Notes under the pieces: model-generated
Told to the model about the DNA's origin: nothing
The model's input: the letters and a program-made list of their open reading frames with translations, nothing else
Databases searched by the model: none
Assembly (NCBI GenBank): GCA_003255025.1
Contig: QANY01007891.1
Location: 1,146,558 to 1,210,557 of the forward strand
DNA length: 64,000 nt
Source of the DNA: Datisca glomerata
Taxonomy: Eukaryota; Streptophyta; Magnoliopsida; Cucurbitales; Datiscaceae
Direction: 5' to 3'
In this document: piece by piece, positions 24,191 through 34,219 of the stretch
Layout: each line of letters starts with the position of its first letter
Numbering within the stretch: position 1 is the first letter of the stretch
Translations under genes and position numbers: made by a program

Positions 24191-26040
24191 TTAGCCCCAT
24201 GTACAAGTTCAAATGTGTAGCAATTAAACTTGTACACAGTCCCTTCATGCGTTGTGGTCTTAGTTGATAAGCCACATGTTCAACTATGATGGGCGCCTTT
24301 GCTGTTGTAGTCCCTAGTTAGATGTGATGATGTACCAATTACTTTCATTTAGCCTCCAGTAAGAGTTGCAAGAAGTAGTTGGCTAGGCATGTCTCTTTTA
24401 ATAAATAATCTGATTGTGCTGGCATTAACGAAAGGATGACTAGCTAAAAAAATATATACACCATCAATGCACAACTTTAAGCTTCAATGTAAGCATGAGT
24501 GAGTATGCATGGTAGTATATGTATCATATCATGTTCATAATGTGTGTTCGAATACCAAAGTAACATGACGAGTGAATAGAGTCATGCAACATTTTCTACC
24601 CACATTATTCTCGTAAGTTATAGATACATCTCAATGATGTGTTCACAATCATTTCTGGTGATAATTCATTAAAATTATGAGCAAACATACCACCACTTTC
24701 TGATACTGAGATAACTAACCAATACGAAGTTCGTCAAGAAATGGCCTGGCGGCAGGTGCACATGTTGGAGTACCGTCCGTAGACGATTCGACTTGTGAAA
24801 GTTCACACACGTAGGAACCTGTATGATAGTGCCTAAGAAGGCACACACATACACAAAAATATAATCAAGTTGCCAAAAGAGGTGCGTATATTGGACTATC
24901 TGTAATGGTCATGCTTAAAGGGTTATATACCCATCCCTACTTCAAATATTATCATGCATCAGTTCATACTTTGGATTTTCATCAGACATACTCATTCTTT
25001 CATACTTCAAACCGTTATCATGCATCCCTACTTCGCACATATGTTCATACCTGAGCTTCTACATCTCTACTTTACGCATACGTCGATCTTAGATACGACT
25101 TTTAACATGAGCATACTCATAATAAATCTCTAAGTTAGATTTAATCTACACGACAATGGTCATATGCTGTGATAACGAGCGAAATAATCAGTTTAGCCAA
25201 CTTGTGTATTTCAAACACGTTATGGCGGCCAAGTTCCACTTTGTAGGGATTAGCAACAACGGCTAAATTCTGTCCAACTACCTTTGCTGAAATGTTCCTA
25301 TTGAATTTCAGGGACAAACTCTAGTCAAACATCTTAAACGCATCTCAGGGTTCTACTCTGCTGAAATGTCTCAAACGCGTTCCAGGAACAAACTTCGTTG
25401 AAACGTCTTAAGTGTGTTTTAGGAATAAACTCCGCTGAAATGTCTTAAATGCATTCCAGGATCAATCTTTGCTGAAACATCTTACACACATTTCAGGAAC
25501 AAACTTTGCTGAAATGTCTTACACGCATTCGAGGAACAATCTTTGCTGAAATGTCTTACACACATTTTAGGAACAAACTTCACTGAAACATCTTAATTGC
25601 ATTTCAGGATGATGGACCCGTTATAAGTTTTCAGGCTATTTTGATAATCATAAAAGTTGAAGTAAAAATTACAATGCTAAACATGATAGTTTTTTATGAA
25701 CTTAAAGTTGAACATCGTCGGCATGACTTGAAGGTTTGAGGGTCATCCTGTTTACTATCAACAATAGAGGTGGTCTCATGTCGCCCTTCCTATTCGTACA
25801 AGCATGGACATAGATAAATAATTGTAATTTTTAGAATAGGAATTCATAAATAAACACGCGTGCTGTGACTTCGAGTACATAATCTTTGGACCTTACAACA
25901 CAAGATTCCCTTTGTACTTAACGTACCCCTCCTCAGGTTTTGTAGCATATCAACCACTTTCTGTCACAATGGTCATGTAGTGTGTGGGGGGAAAGGCTAG
26001 TCCCCCACGACTTCTATGTTCACGTTAATGATCTCCCCTT
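24191..26040. other. Non-coding internal region of the Gypsy-type element
   Basis: No pol domain was seen on either strand. It contains the 37-bp tandem array and otherwise unique AT-moderate sequence. Confidence 0.5.
25286..25608. repeat. 37-bp tandem array, about nine units
   Basis: Unit consensus begins gctgaaatgtcttacacgca and ends with a caggaacaaactt-like tail. The six central units are exactly 37 bp. The outer ones are 36-38 bp and more diverged, and the last is partial. The array lies between gag and the 3' LTR. Confidence 0.92.
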
Positions 26041-26044
26041 TTTG

Positions 26045-27412
26045 GAGATTGTCATGGGAAATCCGTCTCAAAGTTTTACAATCTTTAGTTGCGTGAGTGG
26101 TGTTTTAGTGGAAGCGACAATACCGAGGTGATTCTATTTCTTCTCTGATGGGCAAGTTTTCCACCCAAGGTCTCCGCATGGCCTTATCCTCGACCCAAGC
26201 ATCCAACAACGCTTCCATCTTATCCATGGAGCAAGGGAAATGTGGTGGATCATCCCTTTCGCTTTTGTCCCGTTTTGCACATCATCCTTGGATTTTTGCC
26301 ATGGCTACTTACGTGTATCTTGCAGGCTTCCATATTAGCCCCCACGCTCACCCTGCTTCACAACCTTTGGTCTGGACACTGAAGTGTAGGTGCCTTGAGT
26401 AGCCACATGGAGGCGTGAGAAAGTAGCGATGTCGAGGTTCTCCAAATGTGCCCTATACCATTCATCATTCCGCAGGATGCACATCTTCACCAAGTACTCC
26501 TCCTCCCACTCTTCCTAACAATCCAGTGCTTTGTCTTTGAACTGTCTGATGTAAGTCATCAAGTCCTCATCTTTCTTTGTCATGAAGGCAGAAACCATAT
26601 GTGACAATGTTAAAATTGATCCTGACGTTAGATTGATGTACCAAGTGTATGCTCGCTCAGTCAGCGATTTCAAAAACTCCTTCAGCCTTATGGACTTGTC
26701 ACATCCACGCAGACCCAGGCTCATCAATGAAACGTATAATATACTCCCTAACACATCCGTCCTTCCCATTTTTCTTACAGAACTTTGAGGGTACATAGTC
26801 GAACGGGTATGGCTTCATGGCTAGCTCACATGGGTAAATGGGATGAAAGTGTACTATCGTCTCACTCAGAGAGGCTTTGATACGCTCCATCTTCAACATC
26901 TTCTATAGCCTCTCCTTGGTAACGAAAGGGCCAACGTCGGTGCCATCGATCGAGACGTCATGTACAGGACGTGTGAAGGCTATCGGGAAGGTTGTCGGTG
27001 GGATGATAACATTTGAAGGGTTGCTCAAGTGACCCGCATTTTGGTTACTATTTACCATTCCTGACCCGGATGAACCCCCAAGATTTATAACTGGTATATG
27101 TTTATCGACGTTAGTCTGGTTCACCGTGTGAGGAGGGATGATATGATCGATAGGCGATGGTGGATGAGGTTCTGGACGCCCGCTAGGAGAGATGTCAGCG
27201 TACTCAGAAGGGTACGAATCTTAGCGTTAGAGGTCGGGAGCTCTCTAATGGAGTTATCTGCTCAGTCGCCGTCATTGTAGCAACAGTAACGGTGGGGACG
27301 TTGATTCTCTTCCTGGAAGCGAGTCTTCCATGTCATGGTTCTTAATGGTTAGGTTAACATTCTCTCCTTTCAAATGAGAAGAAGCTCTCGTCATTCGACT
27401 ACGTTCAGCCAT
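26045..27412 (-). pseudogene. Gypsy gag, decayed
   Basis: The minus-strand start MAERSRMTRASSHLKGENV is at 27412. The retrotransposon gag core follows around 26880-26500 (FNGKDGCVREYIIRFID-like, LKSLTERAYTWYINL, then TYIRQFKDKALDC). A zinc-knuckle-like CRFHK-THATKDC motif appears near 26100 across shifted frames. At least three frameshifts or stops break it. The FHK-DC form resembles Tat/Ogre-related gag proteins, but the lineage is not certain. Confidence 0.72.
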
Positions 27413-27466
27413 ACTCGAAGAAAGAAGAAGATGGTAGATAGATCACTTCCCAGTGGAGTTGCCAAA

Positions 27467-28595
27467 TTTTTTAGGAGTTTAGGGTGATGTATGTATGAAT
27501 GATCTAGTATATGTCAAGTATATATGAGAACGTGGAAGTTGGTGGTCGGAGGGTGAAGGACAAACAACCTTAGGGAGTCGCCGGAAGGTGACAATTGCCT
27601 TTAAGTATCTAAGGTAGGTGATAAACTCGATGAGAGATTATTCTCAGTGTTTGGCCTCGGGATCGGTGAGAATTGATTGCCCCCATAATGATACCAAAGG
27701 TCCTTTAAATAGTCGGAGCCACGTGGGGACCGCTAGTGCGCTCTCATGATAATCACGTGATAACAATGTGAATACATCTAACACGTGCCTCACAAACTTA
27801 AAATGACGCCACATTAATAAACGTGGTCATACTTCATTCTCTCAACTGGTCGTGCCTCAACGACATCGAGCAGTCAAATCACAGACGTTGGACTCACATT
27901 ACACAATGGACCTCGAAGGAGACTCCCTACAGTCAAGTTTCCCCAGTAGTGGAGCGGATGACGAGACACGTGCAATGGAGCACGAGCTACCCACCGTGGG
28001 TTGGGATCCCTCTACCCGCCATGGTTTTGACCCAAGAGTCGGGTCGCGCCTCTTTTTTTACCCTCCTTTGGAAGATGGCACATCCAAGGTGTCTAAGGAG
28101 GTCATACCCGTCGAGTAATTCTCCTCTCTTGGTATAGCGTAACATTATCCTAATCTTACCAGGATCACAATCCTTAGATTGTTCCCAGATAAGGAGAGTC
28201 TTCGTCACTTAGCTCGAAGGCGAGACTCAACACTTGACATACGATCTCGAAATGGAATCATCACTTTTATATGTCCGGACGCGACCCTTACAGATGTATT
28301 CACTATTATCCTACTTCGTCTTTACCGTCCCACGTAAGTATTCATTATTATCCTACTTCGTCTTTACCGTCCCACGTAAGTACCACATGAGTGTAGTTAG
28401 ACACCACGTGTTCAATCAATACACTCGTGTGTTCAATCTTGACACGTGAGTATATTTAGACACCACGTGTTCAATCAATACACTCGTGTGTTCAATCTTG
28501 ACACGTGAGTATATTTAGACACCATGTGCTCAATCAATACACTCGCGTGTTCAATCTTGACACGTCACTCACAGTGACGCGGATCCATATCTATA
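27467..28595 (-). mobile_element. 5' LTR of the Gypsy-type element, expanded
   Basis: This 1129-bp copy is about 350 bp longer than its partner. Part of the excess is tandem duplication. A ~42-bp block (cactattatcctacttcgtc) is doubled at 28297-28380. A ~59-bp block (ttcaatcaatacactcgtgt) occurs three times at about 28409-28560. Confidence 0.78.
28297..28560. repeat. Two tandem arrays inside the Gypsy LTR
   Basis: A 42-bp unit occurs twice, followed by a 59-bp unit three times. Both units carry CACGT or CACGTG cores, so the LTR gained several ACGT motifs by duplication. Confidence 0.88.
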
Positions 28596-29019
28596 GATTT
28601 ATTTTTCTTTTTTTTATCCTTTTCTTTATTTGTGTATTACGGATTCATAAGGCTTATAAACGGCTAGAAGTTAGGACGAAATGATAGCATTTGAAAAACT
28701 ATTACTATATCTTAAATAAATGTTACCAAGTACTTAAAAGACAACAAGATACCAATATAGCACAGTAATTTGAAGAGAAAAAACTCAGAAAAGGTAATCA
28801 TACTCGTCTTATTATACATAAGTTGCTTAAAAGAAGCAAAAATGCAACGCAACATTACATATTATTTATTCCACAACAGTACCCATAATAGCTTACTGCT
28901 CAAAAGCTCATAGCCTAAGTGACTACCCCTAAACTTAACCAAAAGGCTAGCATCCATTACAACTTGCCGCATTACATTACACTGCCCTCGACGAATGATG
29001 CTACATTTACTAGTCTTGC
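28596..29019. other. 3' flank of 11S globulin gene 2
   Basis: AT-rich flank between the transposon and the stop codon. On the minus strand, an AATAAA-type hexamer occurs near 28870, a candidate polyadenylation signal. No gene was seen. Confidence 0.4.
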
Positions 29020-30704
29020 TCAGGCTTCAGCCTTCCTGCCAGATGACCTCCTTGGGCTAAGTAGAGTGGTTTCCTCCCTGTTGAATTTGATCCTCCTAGC
29101 CTCCTCTGGTGAGATTTGATATGCATTGGCTAGTACTTGAATTGGCAATGCCCTGATGGCTGATGTTCTTCCTGCTAGTGGGCTAATCATGGCATTGTCA
29201 TTTGTTTTAAATGATATCCATTCGAATCCTTCGTCGCTTGCTTGTTTCACCAAAGCAAAGCTCTGTGGTACTGTTAGTAGCTGTCCCTGTCTTAGCTCAC
29301 CATTATACACTGATTGTCCATAGTTATCCACAACCTGTACTCTTGCACTTCCTCTTATTCCATATATCACACTATGTGCATTCAGATTCCAGTGTGGTAC
29401 ATAGATCGCATTCTGCACACATTTTCATCTAATCATTAATGTCTAATTTTATGGTCTAATGAAATAGTTATAATTAAATTACTTACGCTGTAAAGATGGC
29501 CCCTTTCAGCACTGAGTTGAAGCAAACTGAGGACAGGGAGGTTAAAGCTGTTGAGTGTGCTGATGTGTCCTGCTTCTGGTGTGTAAACGTCAGCTCGTGA
29601 AGGATCACCAATGTTCTCTTTCAGCCTCAATGAGCAGATGGTCTCTTCAAATCCATTGGCACGTCCACGTCGACGACCCTCACGCTCCCACTCTCTCTCT
29701 TCTCCCTCACTCCTCTCTCTCTCCTCCCTTGACCTTGGTGGCCTTATTACTTCAAGTCGGTCCTTTACTCTGATAATGTTCCTTCGGTTGTCGTCTTGTC
29801 CCTGTAGCCTCCTTGCTGTCTCTGTATCCACATTGAATACTTCTGCAAGGAAACTCTCGTCGAATCCTCTGAATACGTTGTTGCTCGATGATCCCTGCTG
29901 TCCTCTGCGGCGGGTCTGCTCTCGTCCTTGTCCTTGCTGCTGCTCAAACTCTTCATCCGGATTCCCGGCAAGGTAAAATTTCTGTTGGTTTAATCATTAG
30001 ATATATTACGAAATAAATTATTATATAATAATATATATTAGAGTTAAATATAATTTGTAATGAGTAATTGAATTAAATTTTAAGTGTCAATTAAGACGTA
30101 CTCTAGGGTATTGATCGAGCTGATTAGCAAAGTTACTAGTGTCATGAAGAATGACAGCGACAACTGGACTGTCACCATCATTATAACACCAATGAGCAGC
30201 ACCAGAGGGAACAGCATAGATATCTCCCTCACGGTAATGGCGAATCTTTTGGTGTTGGTCTTGGCCGGATCTTGATGATCCTTCTCTCCCCTGTTCTGAT
30301 CGTTGTGATTCTTGATATGTTTCAGGACAACCTGGTATTATGGTTCCCTGGAAACCTCTTCCCCTGACAATGTAGACGAGCTTAGGAGAATTGGAATAAG
30401 AAGGCAAGAGAAGACCATTGGGTTCAATAGTAACTCTAGAAACAGCGACACCAGCACATTGGAACTGTTCATGGTTAGGATCCCATGTTTCAATGACACC
30501 AGCTTCAGCCTCTATGCGGTTGGTGGGTTCAAGTGCATCCAGCCTATCTATTTGACACTGTTCTCCGTACTGCTCTTGTCGTCCCCCTTCTCCTCCATAG
30601 CGTGTCTGTCGGCCTTGTTGCCTTTGTTGCCGACCAAAGCATCCTCCAACATTCAGAACTAGAATAATGCAAAGTGAAAGAGATATCAAAATAGGCTTTG
30701 CCAT
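29020..30704 (-). CDS. 11S globulin (legumin-type) seed storage precursor, gene 2
   Basis: Exons at 30704-30102, 29981-29487 and 29412-29020 are spliced with GT-AG introns of 120 and 74 bp. They give 496 residues with the same exon lengths as gene 1. Signal peptide, two cupin barrels, charged variable region and the NGFEETIC processing site are all present. The proteins differ at only about nine positions: for example Leu to Ile and Ser to Asn in the signal peptide, Asn to Lys after the processing site, and Arg to His, His to Phe and Phe to His near the end of exon 2. The gene points toward gene 1 across 26 kb of mostly transposon DNA. No damage is visible, so it is probably a functional seed storage gene. 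Confidence 0.96.
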
Positions 30705-31150
30705 TTTGAATAATAAGCTGCTGGTTGGGGTCTCTGTTGTGAAGTGGCGATTAGGAAATGTTGGAATTTAAAGGGAAGAGAGGTTGGTAATGGAAGGACA
30801 CGTAGGAGATGGTGAGTAAGGAATCTTTTGACATTCTTCGCTTTGCATGGCTATTTCCATCCATCTGTTTTACACATCACTTTGTTGGTTAGGTTAGCAT
30901 TGTACCGGCTCTAGCTACCTGGCCTCCTCATCAGAAAATGCAGTGGAGGCTTCTGAGGTTTTATTAATTTTTTTGTCCATTCGCTCTTTAGTTACCTTAT
31001 TTCAGTAACGTTTTAGTGCTCTGTCTAAGACTTAATTAATGATTTAAATTATAGTCTTCTCCACTCTGTCCGGCGCACTTTGTCTAAGTAAGGTGGTTTT
31101 GAAGAATTAACTAACATGTCGTCGAGAGCATCAACCATTTTTGTTAAGAA
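30705..31150 (-). promoter_or_regulatory. Promoter and 5' leader of 11S globulin gene 2
   Basis: Homologous to the gene 1 flank to about 31140. It has the RY core CATGCAAAG (minus strand, 30849-30841, 137 bp before the ATG), an ACGTG core near 30800, and a TATA-like TTTAAATT (minus, 30772-30765) about 60 bp before the ATG. Confidence 0.6.
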
Positions 31151-31478
31151 TTAGAGTTAGCATATGAGAATTAACTATCACTTCGTCATAGATTTGCTCA
31201 AAGTTGGATAGGTAGTGATCAAAGCACTTGAAACAAGAAGATCAAACGGCAAATCATGTATCCACAAAAGCACTTCAGCCCAATTTGCATAATCAAAGAA
31301 AAACCCTGAGGAAGCGGGTCTAGAATTTTCAGATACATGTGGAAGTTAGATTCATAAAATCAATCCAAAACACAAAAGACAGAAAAAAAAGTAGATAATA
31401 AATGTCACTTACAAATTAGTAAAGAAAGTATACAAATGGTTCCTTCATCACTGAGATAAATGAAAGCAGAGTTTGAAG
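31151..31478. other. Intergenic DNA between globulin gene 2 and patellin
   Basis: No coding sequence or repeat was seen. It should contain the patellin 3' UTR, which ends somewhere left of 31479. Confidence 0.4.
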
Positions 31479-33656
31479 TTAAGTACTACGCTTGTTGAAG
31501 AAGACGTACATCGGGACAGTTGGTTTGGCTTTATATCTATAAAAGACCATTTTCTTCTTGAAATTAGTAGCATTGTCAATGGTGATGACAATCTTTCCGG
31601 GTTCATTAATGTAGAAAGAATTCCTCACACTTTCTCCAATTTTCTTTTGATTTTGAATCAGAATCTTATAGGAGCCTTCATCATCTGGTACGAACTCCTC
31701 CTTGTATGACACTTCCCATCCCACCACTGTGACATCCCACACCATTGTCACCCCCGCCTAATCATTCCACATCCCAACAAACACTCATATAAGTCCCCAA
31801 ATATTAACTTACATATCATAATCCTTAAACTGTCATGAAATTTTAATTGGACCATTCAGTTTATGTTCTTCAATTTTCCATTTCAAAACTCAACAAGTAG
31901 TGAACATGTGAGCTAACTGAACTCATTAATTAAAGTCCTCCATGTTCAGACAAAACATCATATTCAAACAAGATCTAGCATGTGGTAAAGAAATGTGGTT
32001 TCTTGATTGAACATAGTTTTCTGCTCGAATATAATGTTTTTGTCTGAGCACTAAGGACTTTAATGAGTTTAGCTAGTTGACTTGTTAAACACGTTTGAGC
32101 TTTGAACGCGTTCAAAATCGACGAACTTAAACAAAATGGATAAAGATTAGTACTTTGATGATCATAGTTTAGAGACCCAAATGACACTTCTAGAAATTTG
32201 AGGTTTAAAGTGTGTCAGAGGGCGTGATAGTTGGAGGGAGAAAAATGTGTTTAACCCCTTTAAACGATTTGGAAACATGAACATGATAATTAAAAACTTA
32301 GCTTAATATTACCTCAGCAACTGGGAATTCAATGGTAGCAGTTGTATTAACTTTGATAATAAGGAATGAAGCATTGTCTGAAGGCGAGAAATCATCATCC
32401 ACTTTTCTTCTGAGTCCCCCATATTGAACTGGCAGATCTTCTGGGGCAACACACCTTTTTTTTTGGGTTGAAACCCAATTGAGGAGTCATTAAACAATTA
32501 AAAAAAAATTAAAACACAATTAAGGAAATTAATCAATTATAAATGCTTTAATTAATGGTTACTTGAGGAGTGTTTTGGTCACTTTTGATGGTCTGGCGAT
32601 GACAAACTTCTTCTTTGTCTTTTGGTTGATGAGCCGTGAACGAAGCGCATGGCACAAGTAGTACCAAAATGGTGCATTTATTATTATCTGTACCCATAAA
32701 ATATCCAAAATTAAAATAATTTATCAAAAATCATTTTATAAATTAGCGACACGATCTACTCGATCAATTAAAACTTAACATATAAGTTAGACGATAATAC
32801 AATATGTATTAGTGAGGCAACATGAGTTGTGTATATTGTCAAGTGATAACAGAACAATGAAATGGATACTTACATGTTTGTGTACGAGCTCAGGATAATT
32901 GTCTTGGAGAATGAGGAGAGCTCTTTTACTAACAGAGCGAAGTTCCTTCATATTGGGCCTGGGAGAGTTCTTCAAATCTGTAATCTGGACAATGGAATTC
33001 ACTCCCCCATTTTTGAAATTCAGGTTCTTGATCCCTTCTTCAATCAATCGAATCCTAAACCTCAAATACTCCTCACATTTTTCTTCACACCCAAATGTTT
33101 TCTTGTACAATTCCTTATTTTTAAAGGCTCCATACTCATTGTAACACAAAGGATGACCACCTTTATCTGTACTATTCAAATACACCATTTTTTGAACATC
33201 AGGTCCCACCTTTTCTGCAAGAATCTCATCAGTTTTGTATTCTTTTCTCCATTTTAATGTCTTTCGGAGCATCTCGAATGCGTCGTGGACTTTGAAATCC
33301 TTGGCTTTTAAAAACTTGAGAAGGATGATGTCTGTTCCTTCATGACCTTTACTGGGTAATAAAGGGATACCCCATAGGGTGATTTCTTTGAGTTGTTCTC
33401 TAAGCTTTGTTGTTTCATTTGAAGGTAGATTTTTGTTGGGTTTTCCTAATAGATAGTTCCCAATAATGGCGTCCTCGACTCGGCACCGAAATTCTAATAA
33501 AGCTCTCTTATTTTTCTTCTTCATTTCGACTGATGATGGTTTTTCGTCGTCAAAATCATCGTTTTCTTCTTCTTTCTTTCTGATTTTCTCATTTGCATCA
33601 TCGTCAGCCTCTTTCTCATTCTGGGTACTCTTCCCATTCCCCTCTTTCATTTTCAT
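31479..33656 (-). CDS. Patellin-like SEC14/GOLD protein
   Basis: Four exons: 33656-32874, 32687-32563, 32454-32313 and 31757-31479. They join through GT-AG introns into 442 residues. Residues 1-50 are acidic and Lys-rich. Then come CRAL-TRIO N (about 50-130) and a CRAL-TRIO lipid-binding domain (LKFLKAKDFKV, HPLCYNEYGAF, VQITDLKN, INAPFWYYLCHAL, APEDLPVQYGGL). A GOLD domain spans exons 3-4 (VVGWEVSYKEEFVPDDEGSY). Patellins bind phosphoinositides and act in membrane trafficking and cell-plate formation. The ATG at 33656 is the first in frame. Upstream codons are open but have no ATG. The acceptor of exon 3 follows an A-rich tract instead of a pyrimidine tract, which is unusual, but the domain fits exactly there. 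The short acidic N-terminus resembles the smaller patellins. Confidence 0.92.
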
Positions 33657-34219
33657 TGACGTATAGGTTTCTTCTTTTTGGCCTATTCCCCGTCGCCGGA
33701 GCCCTCCAGGGGTTCCGGCAGCCAGAGGGTGGTGATCCAGAAAGTATACACCCAACTAAATATAAATCAATTAATTGGAGAGGTTACGAGGGAGAGGATT
33801 GACGTGATACTTGCTTTTTCTTTACCTGGAGAAACAAGAAAACAAATCTGTCAAGGAAAGCCTGTATGGTTGTTGATTTCAGTTCGGTTGAGCAATTCCA
33901 AAAAATTATAACCGTTAGTTGCAGGAGCCAAAATTAGGATTTGGGTTGCAAAGGGCAGTCAGCGGTTAGGTTTCTGCATGTAATTGGGGATAACTATCTA
34001 CAAAAAGTGGTCCGGTCCAAAACTTTTCCGGTTTGGATGTCTCTGTTTTGCGTATGGAAAAATAGGGGAAATAACTTATTGCCCTTTACAAATAGCTTAT
34101 TGCCTAAACACTCCCTTATCAATGGTCCATATATTTTCATTACTGCGAAAGACCGCAGACGGTGGAGAAAACGAAGAGGAAGAGAGCCGCTAAAACACTA
34201 GTGGGCTTCACAAAGAGCA
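33657..34219. promoter_or_regulatory. Divergent promoter between patellin and RHON1
   Basis: Only 563 bp separate the two start codons, so both 5' leaders and promoters must lie here. A GC-richer stretch (33685-33735) suggests 5' UTR of the patellin. No clear TATA pair was found. Confidence 0.5.

Larger units (their letters stand above)
23408..28595 (-). mobile_element. Gypsy-type LTR element with gag only
   Basis: Two direct LTR copies, 23408-24190 (3') and 27467-28595 (5'), share the blocks gagtttagggtgatg, the actggt(t/c)gtgcctcaacga region, a cluster near ggtcatacccgtcgag, and the terminal ggatccatat. A primer-binding site lies at about 27444-27466 (minus strand TTTGGCAACTCCACTGGGA). A purine tract (catggggctaa) lies just right of 24190. 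Between the LTRs only gag is recognisable. No protease, RT or integrase motif was found in 24191-26040. The pentamer gattt at 23403-23407 and 28596-28600 may be a target duplication, though the LTR termini are mutated. Confidence 0.8.

Noticed and set aside
25286..25608. CRISPR array
   Set aside because: Units are contiguous 37-bp tandem repeats without unique spacers, inside a plant retrotransposon.
29436..29976. Overlapping plus-strand frames across globulin gene 2
   Set aside because: Mirror frames occur in gene 1. They are antisense shadows of the Arg/Glu-rich exon 2.
33657..33755. N-terminal extension of patellin to 33755
   Set aside because: That codon is TTG on the minus strand and the extension has no family likeness. 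ATG 33656 is the first usable start.
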